A DNA stretch of 64,000 nucleotides from Cyclobacteriaceae bacterium (lineage in GTDB: Bacteria > Bacteroidota > Bacteroidia > Cytophagales > Cyclobacteriaceae). A model generated the notes under the pieces. It made no database searches. It worked only from the letters and a program-made list of their open reading frames with translations, and had not been told where the DNA came from. Shown piece after piece: positions 37,048 to 44,312 of this stretch (position 1 is the stretch's first letter; every line of letters starts with the position of its first letter). Made by a program: the position numbers and the translations under genes. The DNA lies in the NCBI GenBank assembly GCA_016786585.1, contig JAEUUI010000013.1, positions 18,692 to 82,691 on the forward strand, written 5' to 3'.

Positions 37048-37764
37048 GTGAATCTAGCAGTTGATTATGGCAACAGTTCCGCCAAGGTAGCGATTTTCGA
37101 TCAGCAACGACTTGTTGAACGGAAGACGTTTGCAGTTGTGGATGACCTTCAGGCCTTTTTACAAAACTCACCTGCCGAAAATTTTATTATCAGTTCTGTA
37201 ACGATGGATGCTGAAACGGTTGCGGGGTGGTCGAATGCAAAAAACAAATTCATCCTGTCGCACGCCTTGCCGTTACCAATCAAGATTCTGTACGCTACCC
37301 CAACAACGCTGGGGGTCGACCGCATTGCAGGTTCTTGCGGGGCCATTCAACTTTTTCCGGGCCGTAACACTCTTGTTATAGATGCCGGTACTTGCATTAC
37401 CTATGACTTTACCGACAGCAGCGGACAATATTATGGTGGCAGCATTTCGCCAGGGTTGAAAATGAGGTTTCAGGCGGTGCATACTTTTACCGCACGCCTG
37501 CCGTTAGTGACTCCGGCAGGTAATCCTGATTTGGTGGGCAACAGTACGGAAACATCTATTCAAAGCGGTGTGGTAAACGGTACGGTCGCAGAGCTTGATG
37601 GGATTATCGCTCGGTACAAGGGCAAATACCCTGATTTACAGGTGATTTTGTGTGGCGGAGACGGGCCTTTTTTTGAAAACATGCTGAAAGCCTCCATATT
37701 TGCGTCCCCTGATTTGGTGCTCATAGGTTTAAACCGTGTTTTGATTCATAATGTCCGCCCTTAA
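37048..37764 (+). CDS. coaX: Type III pantothenate kinase
   Basis: A 238-residue ASKHA-fold kinase for the first step of coenzyme A synthesis. AVDYGNSSAKVAIFD is the phosphate-binding loop, GVDRIAG the pantothenate site, and VIDAGTCITYDF the second phosphate motif with the catalytic Asp. The start is GTG. Its 3' end overlaps the next gene by 14 bases in another frame, so translation is likely coupled. First gene of the coaX-OMP-lptC-foldase series. Confidence 0.95.
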   Translation: MNLAVDYGNSSAKVAIFDQQRLVERKTFAVVDDLQAFLQNSPAENFIISSVTMDAETVAGWSNAKNKFILSHALPLPIKILYATPTTLGVDRIAGSCGAIQLFPGRNTLVIDAGTCITYDFTDSSGQYYGGSISPGLKMRFQAVHTFTARLPLVTPAGNPDLVGNSTETSIQSGVVNGTVAELDGIIARYKGKYPDLQVILCGGDGPFFENMLKASIFASPDLVLIGLNRVLIHNVRP

Positions 37765-39052
37765 GAAGCTTCTACCTGCAATTTTAATGATCGTTTCACT
37801 GTCGGCCTTTGGGCAGGCAGCCCGCTCGCCATTTTCAACATTTGGCGTGGGCGAAATTTTTGGCGGAGCGCTTATTCAAAATCAGGGTTCAGGCGGAATG
37901 GGTGTTGCGCAGCCGCAATACTGGTCCGTTAACAATCAGAATCCCGCCCTTCTTGTAAACAATTATTTTACAACGTTTCAGGCAGGTGCGCTGGTTGAGT
38001 CAAGAACATTCGCGAATGATTCAGCAAGTCAGAAAGGTGTTTACGGTAATCTTAACTACCTGGTAACAGCTTTTCCGGTTATGCGGTGGAAGAAAGATCC
38101 TAACCTGATGTTCTGGACCACGTCCGTTTCATTATTGCCATTTTCAAAAGTTAACTACCGGCTTCTTTATACCGATTCAATCCAGGGCGATCCAAGCAAC
38201 TTGTTGGCTGTTACAGAAGTCGGCACGGGTGGCCTTTCGCAGGTATCATGGGCAAATGGTTTTAGGTTAACGGAAGAATTTTCATTCGGTCTCAAAGCGT
38301 CCTATGTATTTGGATCAACCGTTTCAGACTACTCCAACCGGCTTGTAAATTCCAACCAGAGTGTTCCCTTCATTGTTGGTATTAAAGAACAGACGTACAT
38401 GAAAGATTTCATGTTTACAGGCGGGCTTGCTTTTTCAAAGGACTCTGTTTTTACCGATGAGCTGCGCATCAATGCAGGTCTCACGTACTCATTTGCTTCA
38501 AAATTAAATGCCACCAAAACAACTGTCGAACAACGGAGACTTTCTTCGCAGGATCCGATCACCTCTGACACACTGGTTTTCCGAAAAGGTACGGTTGATA
38601 TTCCGTCTGCTTTTACCGTGGGTCTGTCCATCAGCAAAGGCATAGACTGGGCTATTGCAGGTGAATTCGCGATGCAGGACTGGTCGAAATTTCAAAGCAT
38701 AAATTCGGAAGACGAAGGCCTTGAAAAATCATGGCGCGTTTCGCTGGGCGGAGAAATCACGCCCGACCAAACCGATTTTAAGAATTATTTGAAGCGTGTT
38801 ACGTACCGTGCCGGTTTCAGCTACGAAAAAACTCCATACGTGAATCCTTATGTAGATAATGGCAAACAATTGAATGACTATGGCATCAATTTTGGTTTTT
38901 CGCTGCCGGCAGGCCGTTCGAGTATTGATGCTGCATTCCGCGTAGGAAAGCGCGGCAACAAGTCGGAAACCTCGGTTGAAGAAACGTACTTTAAAGTATT
39001 CTTCGGAATTACCTTTGTTGATCAGTGGTTCCATCGCAGGAAGATTGATTAA
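37751..39052 (+). CDS. Outer membrane beta-barrel protein (FadL/PorV-like)
   Basis: A 433-residue protein with a signal peptide (cleavage near SAFGQ). Mature N-terminus ARSPFSTFGVGEIFGG and the N-terminal plug-like GSGGMGVAQ, followed by alternating amphipathic beta strands up to a C-terminal strand FKVFFGITFVDQWF, indicate a FadL-type barrel. In Bacteroidota a protein of this kind commonly lies between coaX and lptC. Its function is unknown; a role in lipid or LPS transport is suggested only by its neighbours. Confidence 0.8.
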   Translation: MSALKKLLPAILMIVSLSAFGQAARSPFSTFGVGEIFGGALIQNQGSGGMGVAQPQYWSVNNQNPALLVNNYFTTFQAGALVESRTFANDSASQKGVYGNLNYLVTAFPVMRWKKDPNLMFWTTSVSLLPFSKVNYRLLYTDSIQGDPSNLLAVTEVGTGGLSQVSWANGFRLTEEFSFGLKASYVFGSTVSDYSNRLVNSNQSVPFIVGIKEQTYMKDFMFTGGLAFSKDSVFTDELRINAGLTYSFASKLNATKTTVEQRRLSSQDPITSDTLVFRKGTVDIPSAFTVGLSISKGIDWAIAGEFAMQDWSKFQSINSEDEGLEKSWRVSLGGEITPDQTDFKNYLKRVTYRAGFSYEKTPYVNPYVDNGKQLNDYGINFGFSLPAGRSSIDAAFRVGKRGNKSETSVEETYFKVFFGITFVDQWFHRRKID

Positions 39053-39107
39053 CAAATTCAACAAGCACTAATCCGGAGCCATAGTAAACTATGGCTTTTT
39101 ACTTATC

Positions 39108-39623
39108 ATGAAAAAAGCGCTTTACCTGTTTTTGTTTTTGATTTCGTGTACCAAACACGAAAGCGGGCCGCCAAAAGAATATGAAGGACCTTTGCAGGAA
39201 GCCGAGCACGTGGAGTTGCTGTATACCGAAAACGAAACACTGAAAGTAAAGATGCGCACACCTTTGCTTTACGAATTTAAAACAGGTGACCGCGAATTCC
39301 CGAAGGGTGTAAACCTGGAGTTTTACGATGTCAATGGCAAGCTTTCATCAACCTTACGGGCTGATCATGCCTATTATTTTAAAAACGATGACAAGTGGCG
39401 TGCACGCGGAAAGGTGGAGGTTGTGAACATCGAAAAGAACGAACAATTAAATTCCGAAGAACTGTTTTGGTTCCCCGCGCAGGAACACATCTCCACCGAT
39501 AAATTCGTTACCATCCGGATGCAGAAAGAAGTTATCTATGGCGAAGGCCTACGGGCGAAGCAGGATATGTCGTCCTACGAGATTATCGATCCGCACGGAA
39601 GCTTTTCCGTGGAAGACCAATAA
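39108..39623 (+). CDS. lptC: LPS export ABC transporter periplasmic protein LptC
   Basis: A 171-residue lipoprotein (lipobox FLISC, Cys near residue 14) with the beta-jellyroll pattern of LptC: VELLYTENETLKVKMRTPLL, GVNLEFYDVNGKLSSTLRADHAYY, and KVEVVNIEKNEQLNSEELFW. LptC joins the LptBFG transporter to the LptA bridge. In Bacteroidota LptC is often lipid-anchored rather than held by a transmembrane helix. It lies downstream of coaX and the outer membrane protein. Confidence 0.88.
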   Translation: MKKALYLFLFLISCTKHESGPPKEYEGPLQEAEHVELLYTENETLKVKMRTPLLYEFKTGDREFPKGVNLEFYDVNGKLSSTLRADHAYYFKNDDKWRARGKVEVVNIEKNEQLNSEELFWFPAQEHISTDKFVTIRMQKEVIYGEGLRAKQDMSSYEIIDPHGSFSVEDQ

Positions 39624-39646
39624 CCCGAATTGTCTATTTTAGCGGC

Positions 39647-39802
39647 ATGAAACTGGTTGATGTTATTTTAATCTCGCTGGCAGCTGCCTTTCTGATCATG
39701 GGAATCCACCAGGTTATCACCGTGAGTTTTGGCAAAGCTTACTGGCTGATCATGCTCTCGACCATGCTGCTTTTCATCTACCTCTACCGCAAGAAAAAAT
39801 AG
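39647..39802 (+). CDS. 51-residue membrane protein
   Basis: An ATG-started frame of 51 codons: an N-terminal membrane helix (VDVILISLAAAFLIMGIHQV), a short loop with GKAYW, a second helix (LIMLSTMLLFIYLY) and a basic end RKKK. This is typical of a real small two-span protein with the positive end in the cytoplasm. It sits 23 bases after lptC and in the same direction. I do not recognise a named family. In this operon other Bacteroidota often have a small membrane protein or a CNNM/hemolysin gene before the foldase gene. Confidence 0.65.
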   Translation: MKLVDVILISLAAAFLIMGIHQVITVSFGKAYWLIMLSTMLLFIYLYRKKK

Positions 39803-39865
39803 CATCCGCGTATGGCAAATTCCGGACGTTTCATCACCCTCCAAGGCTGCTTATAAAATCCTGTC

Positions 39866-39895
39866 TGTCAATATTTTGAAAGGCCTGGCAACATT
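39866..39895 (+). promoter_or_regulatory. Element shared with grpE, upstream of the ppiD-like gene
   Basis: TGTCAATAT (39866-39874) and CTGGCAACATT (39885-39895) are identical to sequences before grpE (15727-15735 and 15751-15761), with ten rather than 15 bases between them. A TAAATTTG -7 match (39941-39948) lies downstream, without a clear -33 partner. Confidence 0.45.
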
Positions 39896-39969
39896 TTCCC
39901 TTTATTTTTCGGGGTTATTTTTCTAATAGCCAGAACCCCTTAAATTTGCGGTTCTTTAAAAATCAGAAT

Positions 39970-42129
39970 ATGGCAGTAATCGGCAGAATAAGGGAAAAAA
40001 TGGGAATTGCGGTGGTCATCTTTGTATTTGTGGCTATCTCCGCTTTTGTGTTGGGGGATTTATTAGGAAACAATTCAGTATTGCTTAACGACAAAAGTGT
40101 AGGCTCCATCGCAGGCGAATCAATTTCCATTGATGAGTACCAGCAGGCGATTGCAGAGCGTGAAAACAGCTACATTATGCAGTACCGCCAGCAACCTGGC
40201 GATCGCCAGATGCCGATCCTCCGCCAGCAGGCATGGGAAATGCTGATTGTAAAGCATGCCATTGAAGGCCAGTTCGAGAAAGTGGGTTCTGTAGTAACCC
40301 TGGAAGAAATGGAAGACATGCTGTACGGAAAAAATGTGAACCCAAGCATCCGTCAGAATTTTACCGATCCTGCTACCGGTGAATTTGATGTTCAGGCTGT
40401 AAAGCGCACATTAAAAAATCTTCAAAACCCACCGGAAAATGCCGATGCCCAAATGTTGAGCCAGTGGGAAAATCAACGCGTTCAATGGGAAGTATTTCAG
40501 AACGAACTGATGACAGCCCGCGCCCGCATCAAATACGAAAACCTGATCATCAAAAGCACTTACGTTACAAAAGCTGAAGCGGAACAAAACTATCATGCAC
40601 AAACGGACGTGGCAGAAGTGAAATATGTGTACGTTCCATATTTCTCGGTAAGCGATTCAGCCATCAACGTTACGGATGCCGACTACCAGGCTTATTACAA
40701 CAATAACAAAGAGAAATACAAAAGCGAGTATACACGCGATCTGAAATATGTGCAGTTCCCGGTAACGGCTTCTGCTGAAGATTCATTGGCAATCCGCACA
40801 GAACTTGAAAAGATTGCTACCGAATTCAAAAACTCTACCGAAGACTCATTGTTTGCTGCAAATAACACCGACAACGCAGCTTCCGCATACCTGAAGTTCA
40901 GCTCCGCTAATCTTCCAAGCTATTTAACGAAAGATGAACTCATAACCGGAAACGTGAAGGGTCCTTTTATTAACGCAGGCTCTTACTACGTGGTGAAAGT
41001 AACTTCAGCTGGCAAAGAAAAGCTTGATTCAGCCAAAGCGAGTCACATTCTTTTCCAGTGGAACAGCACATCAGAGGCTGACAAGGCTGAAGCAAAAGCG
41101 CGTGCCACCAAAGTTCTCGAGGAAATTAAGGGTGGAGCAAGCTTTGAAGACAAAGCCCGTGAATTCGGAACCGATGGATCGGCTGCAAACGGTGGTGACC
41201 TCGGCTGGTTCTATTCCGGTAACGATAACAACTATCAACACATGGTTCCTGCATTTGAAAAGCCGGTGTTTGATGCGACCAAGCCAGGCCTGCTGAATGA
41301 CCTGGTTGAAACCGAATTCGGATATCACATTGTAAAAGTTACCAGTACCAAAAAATCAAAAGACGTTAATACGTACACCGTAACACAGATTGAGCGCGAA
41401 ATTTCCGCCAGCGATGCTTCCATCAACGAAGCGCTCCGCAAAGCAGAAGCGTTTGCAAGCGAACTTTCAGGCGTTGATAATTTTACTGCGCGCGCAAGTC
41501 AGGAAGGACTTACCGTATATGACGGAAAAAACATCGGTGTTGCAGAAAGAAGATTGAACACGCTGCCGGATGCACGTGCCATCATCCAATGGTTATTCCG
41601 GGATGCTGATAAGGGCGATGTATCCAAAGTATTTGATCTACAGGATGTATACGTAGTTGCCGTGATGACGGGTGAGGTTGAAAAAGGATACAAGTCGTTA
41701 TCGCTGGTAAAAGATGAAATCGCACCGGCTGTTAAGAACGAAGCGAAAGCAAAAATTATCATTGAGAAATTGAGCAAACTGCAAGGCAGCCTGGATGAAA
41801 TTGCTGCAGCATACGGAAAAGATGCTACCGTGAACACCTCTACCGACCTGAAGTTGAGTACCTCAAGCCTGGTTGGTCCTGGTTTCGATCCGAAAGCTAT
41901 CGGTGAAGCATTTGCTCCGGAAAATGGCAAGCGTACAAAACCGTTCGAAGCTGAGCGCGGAGTAATGCTGGTGGAAATGCAAAACAAGACAATCGCTCCT
42001 GAAATTGCAGACTATGCAGCCTACAAAGAGTCGCTCGTACAGTCTGCCACAAGCCGCAACACATCAGGTATCGGTGACGCCATCAAAGAGAAATCGAATA
42101 TTACCGACAAGCGCTACAAATACTTCTAA
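39970..42129 (+). CDS. PpiD/SurA-type peptidylprolyl isomerase, membrane-anchored
   Basis: A 719-residue foldase. The ATG at 39970 (MAVIGRIREKMG) precedes one membrane helix (about 12-32, VVIFVFVAISAFVLGD); the rest faces the periplasm. A SurA-like N-terminal region is followed by a parvulin rotamase domain (about 340-445: ASHILFQWN, FEDKAREFGTDGSA, GDLGWF, FGYHIVKV) and a further helical/beta part. PpiD-like proteins help outer membrane proteins fold. A TTG at 39946 would extend the N-terminus, but it lies over the -7-like sequence. A strong terminator follows. Confidence 0.93.
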   Translation: MAVIGRIREKMGIAVVIFVFVAISAFVLGDLLGNNSVLLNDKSVGSIAGESISIDEYQQAIAERENSYIMQYRQQPGDRQMPILRQQAWEMLIVKHAIEGQFEKVGSVVTLEEMEDMLYGKNVNPSIRQNFTDPATGEFDVQAVKRTLKNLQNPPENADAQMLSQWENQRVQWEVFQNELMTARARIKYENLIIKSTYVTKAEAEQNYHAQTDVAEVKYVYVPYFSVSDSAINVTDADYQAYYNNNKEKYKSEYTRDLKYVQFPVTASAEDSLAIRTELEKIATEFKNSTEDSLFAANNTDNAASAYLKFSSANLPSYLTKDELITGNVKGPFINAGSYYVVKVTSAGKEKLDSAKASHILFQWNSTSEADKAEAKARATKVLEEIKGGASFEDKAREFGTDGSAANGGDLGWFYSGNDNNYQHMVPAFEKPVFDATKPGLLNDLVETEFGYHIVKVTSTKKSKDVNTYTVTQIEREISASDASINEALRKAEAFASELSGVDNFTARASQEGLTVYDGKNIGVAERRLNTLPDARAIIQWLFRDADKGDVSKVFDLQDVYVVAVMTGEVEKGYKSLSLVKDEIAPAVKNEAKAKIIIEKLSKLQGSLDEIAAAYGKDATVNTSTDLKLSTSSLVGPGFDPKAIGEAFAPENGKRTKPFEAERGVMLVEMQNKTIAPEIADYAAYKESLVQSATSRNTSGIGDAIKEKSNITDKRYKYF

Positions 42130-42147
42130 GAAAGAACTAAAGCATTT

Positions 42148-42182
42148 AAAAAGCCGTTCGTAACATTCAGAACGGCTTTTTT
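42148..42182 (+). terminator. Terminator after the ppiD-like gene, touching the DUF493 start
   Basis: AAAAAGCCGTTC (42148-42159) pairs perfectly with GAACGGCTTTTT (42170-42181) around a ten-base loop. The T-run ends four bases before the ATG of the next gene. So that gene is either read through the terminator or transcribed from a promoter overlapping it with almost no leader. Confidence 0.9.
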
Positions 42183-42185
42183 ATT

Positions 42186-42449
42186 ATGGACCAAAACTGG
42201 GTAGACAATTTCAGAATCAAGCTCGACCAGCACCACAGCTGGCCTTCACTCTATATCTTTAAGTTTATTGTACCGCAAGGCAAGGAAGAAGAACTGAAAA
42301 GCCTTTTCCCTAACCATACGTTTACGCAAAAGAATTCTACACAGGGCCGGTACAGCAGCCTGACCATGCAAATCATGGCCTCATCGAGTGATTCTGTTAT
42401 CGAAGTTTACCAGAAGGCTGCTGTGGTAGAAGGACTGATTGCCCTTTAG
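42186..42449 (+). CDS. DUF493 (YbeD-like) family protein
   Basis: An 87-residue ACT-like small protein of the DUF493/YbeD family. Recognisable segments are [17 protein letters not shown] and the Ser-rich [22 protein letters not shown], which form the alpha-beta sandwich. YbeD is a small cytoplasmic protein next to lipB in enterobacteria; its function is unknown. The start lies just after a terminator. Confidence 0.82.
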   Translation: MDQNWVDNFRIKLDQHHSWPSLYIFKFIVPQGKEEELKSLFPNHTFTQKNSTQGRYSSLTMQIMASSSDSVIEVYQKAAVVEGLIAL

Positions 42450-42496
42450 GATCGATTATTCGAATCCTGTACTTTAGTAATCGAAAATGCAGGCTT

Positions 42497-42727
42497 ATGT
42501 GGAAAGAAGAGAATAACAGTTTAACACGGGTATTTAAATTCAAGGATTTCAGCGAAGCATTCGCCTTTATGACACGTGTCGCACTGATAGCGGAAAAAAT
42601 GAACCATCATCCGAACTGGTCGAACGTTTACAATACCGTAACGATCAGCCTTTCCACGCATGATGCCGGAAACAAAGTAACGGATCTTGATAGAAAACTG
42701 GCACACGCCATTGACACATTGCTCTAG
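42497..42727 (+). CDS. phhB: 4a-hydroxytetrahydrobiopterin dehydratase (PCD/DCoH-like)
   Basis: A 76-residue protein of the pterin-4a-carbinolamine dehydratase family. [29 protein letters not shown] and [22 protein letters not shown] include the active-site His pair and His-Asp motif. It recycles oxidised pterin cofactor; no phenylalanine hydroxylase is nearby. The stop overlaps the rsmI GTG start by one base (TAGTG). Confidence 0.9.
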   Translation: MWKEENNSLTRVFKFKDFSEAFAFMTRVALIAEKMNHHPNWSNVYNTVTISLSTHDAGNKVTDLDRKLAHAIDTLL

Positions 42728-43437
42728 TGGAAGAAAAAACCTCTTTGTTTCTCGTTCCCACGCCTATCGGAAACCTGGGCGACATCACGTTACGAGCACT
42801 TGAGACTTTAAAATCGGTTGACGTTATTCTGGCCGAAGACACCCGAACATCAGGCGTTTTGTTAAGACACTATTCCATCGAAAAACCCCTTCAATCCTTT
42901 CACATATTTAATGAGCATAAAGCGCTTGCAGGCCTTATCGATCGAATGCAAAAGGGTGAAGTGATGGCCTTGATCAGCGATGCGGGAACACCCGGGATTT
43001 CCGACCCGGGATTTTTACTCGTTCGCGAAGCATTAAAAAATGAATTAAAAGTTGATTGCCTTCCCGGAGCAACAGCGTTAATCCCGGCACTGGTAAAGTC
43101 AGGCTTCCCTACCGACCGGTTTGTGTTCGAAGGGTTTCTTCCCCACAAAAAAGGTAAGCAGACACTCCTGAAACGTTTGGCAGAAGAAGACCGGACGGTA
43201 ATTTTCTATGAATCCCCGCACCGGCTTGTAAAAACACTTGAACAGGTAAAAGAATTTTTTGGGCCCGAACGAACGGCATCGGTTTCGCGGGAGTTATCCA
43301 AGAAATTTGAAGAAACAAAAACCGGAACAGCTGAAGAGCTTGTTGCATATTTCGGCAGCAAAGAAGTAAAAGGTGAAATAGTAGTGGTGGTTGCCGGTAA
43401 AGCAAAACAAAAACATAATACCGATCCGGACGTTTGA
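42727..43437 (+). CDS. rsmI: 16S rRNA (cytidine-1402-2'-O)-methyltransferase
   Basis: A 236-residue SAM-dependent enzyme of the tetrapyrrole methylase fold that methylates C1402 in the decoding centre. LFLVPTPIGNLGDITLRAL is the N-terminal signature; LAEDTRTSGVLL, SDAGTPGISDPGFLLVR and FYESPHRLVKTL follow in order. The start is GTG, overlapping phhB. It ends just before the inositol phosphatase gene. Confidence 0.94.
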   Translation: MEEKTSLFLVPTPIGNLGDITLRALETLKSVDVILAEDTRTSGVLLRHYSIEKPLQSFHIFNEHKALAGLIDRMQKGEVMALISDAGTPGISDPGFLLVREALKNELKVDCLPGATALIPALVKSGFPTDRFVFEGFLPHKKGKQTLLKRLAEEDRTVIFYESPHRLVKTLEQVKEFFGPERTASVSRELSKKFEETKTGTAEELVAYFGSKEVKGEIVVVVAGKAKQKHNTDPDV

Positions 43438-43462
43438 TGTACGTACCGGATTTTATTAGCAT

Positions 43463-44260
43463 ATGGATTTACGCAGCATTAACCTTGAAGTAGTTGACCT
43501 ATGCCGCTCGGTGGCAACCTTCATTCGAACCGAACAGGAAACGTTCGACAACAGCCGGATCGAGCAAAAGGAAAAATTCAACAATCTTGTTTCGTACGTT
43601 GATAAAGAATCCGAACGAAAGCTTGTGGCAAAATTGTCTAACATTCTGCCGCAGGCCGGATTTATCACCGAAGAAGGAACCGTTGAGCAATCACAGTCAA
43701 ACGAGTATAACTGGATTATTGATCCGCTTGACGGCACAACAAACTTTCTGCACGGATTTCCGCTTTATGCGATCAGTATAGGGCTTTCCTATAAAAACGA
43801 AGTTATCCTGGGCGTTGTGCACGATGTAGTTCATAACGACAGCTATCACGCCACACGCGGTGAAGACGCACAGTGTAACGACAAAAAAATTCGCGTTACG
43901 GCAGCGCAATCTTTATCTGAAAGTCTTTTGGCGACCGGCTTCCCCTATTTTCAGTTTGATAAGACCGATGCTTACCTCAACATCATTAAAATTTTTCTCG
44001 ATAAAACCCACGGTATCCGCAGGCTTGGAAGTGCAGCAATGGATCTGGCCTATGTAGCTTCAGGCCGGTTAGACGGATTCTTTGAATATAATCTCAGTCC
44101 GTGGGATGTTGCGGCCGGTGCGTTTATTGTTCAGCAGGCAGGCGGAAAGGTGACAGACTTCGGTGGCGGATCGAATTTTCTATTTGGAGGGGAGATGTGC
44201 GCATCGAATAACCGGATTCATCCCGCGATGCTGGAAGTGATTCGGGAAACCTGGAAATAA
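43463..44260 (+). CDS. Inositol monophosphatase family protein
   Basis: A 265-residue Mg-dependent phosphatase of the SuhB/CysQ fold. The metal ligands are in EEGT (near residue 72), the central motif WIIDPLDGTTNFLHGFP (near 90), and the C-terminal SPWDVAAGAFIVQQAGG (near 215). Likely substrate is myo-inositol phosphate, though family members also hydrolyse fructose bisphosphate or PAP. It is the last gene of the run starting at phhB and is followed by a terminator. Confidence 0.93.
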   Translation: MDLRSINLEVVDLCRSVATFIRTEQETFDNSRIEQKEKFNNLVSYVDKESERKLVAKLSNILPQAGFITEEGTVEQSQSNEYNWIIDPLDGTTNFLHGFPLYAISIGLSYKNEVILGVVHDVVHNDSYHATRGEDAQCNDKKIRVTAAQSLSESLLATGFPYFQFDKTDAYLNIIKIFLDKTHGIRRLGSAAMDLAYVASGRLDGFFEYNLSPWDVAAGAFIVQQAGGKVTDFGGGSNFLFGGEMCASNNRIHPAMLEVIRETWK

Positions 44261-44263
44261 AAA

Positions 44264-44286
44264 ACTCCCGGAAACGGGAGTCTTTT
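44264..44286. terminator. Terminator with GAAA tetraloop
   Basis: ACTCCCG (44264-44270) pairs with CGGGAGT (44275-44281) around GAAA and is followed by CTTTT; an A-run precedes it. It separates two convergent genes and can work for both. Confidence 0.8.
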
Positions 44287-44312
44287 CAAGGCAGGAGGTT
44301 ATCATAAAATCT

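Noticed and set aside
42450..42496. GATTATTCGAATCC resembling the T-arm of a tRNA (TTCGAATCC).
   Set aside because: No acceptor stem, D-arm or anticodon arm can be formed around it; the space between genes is only 47 bases.
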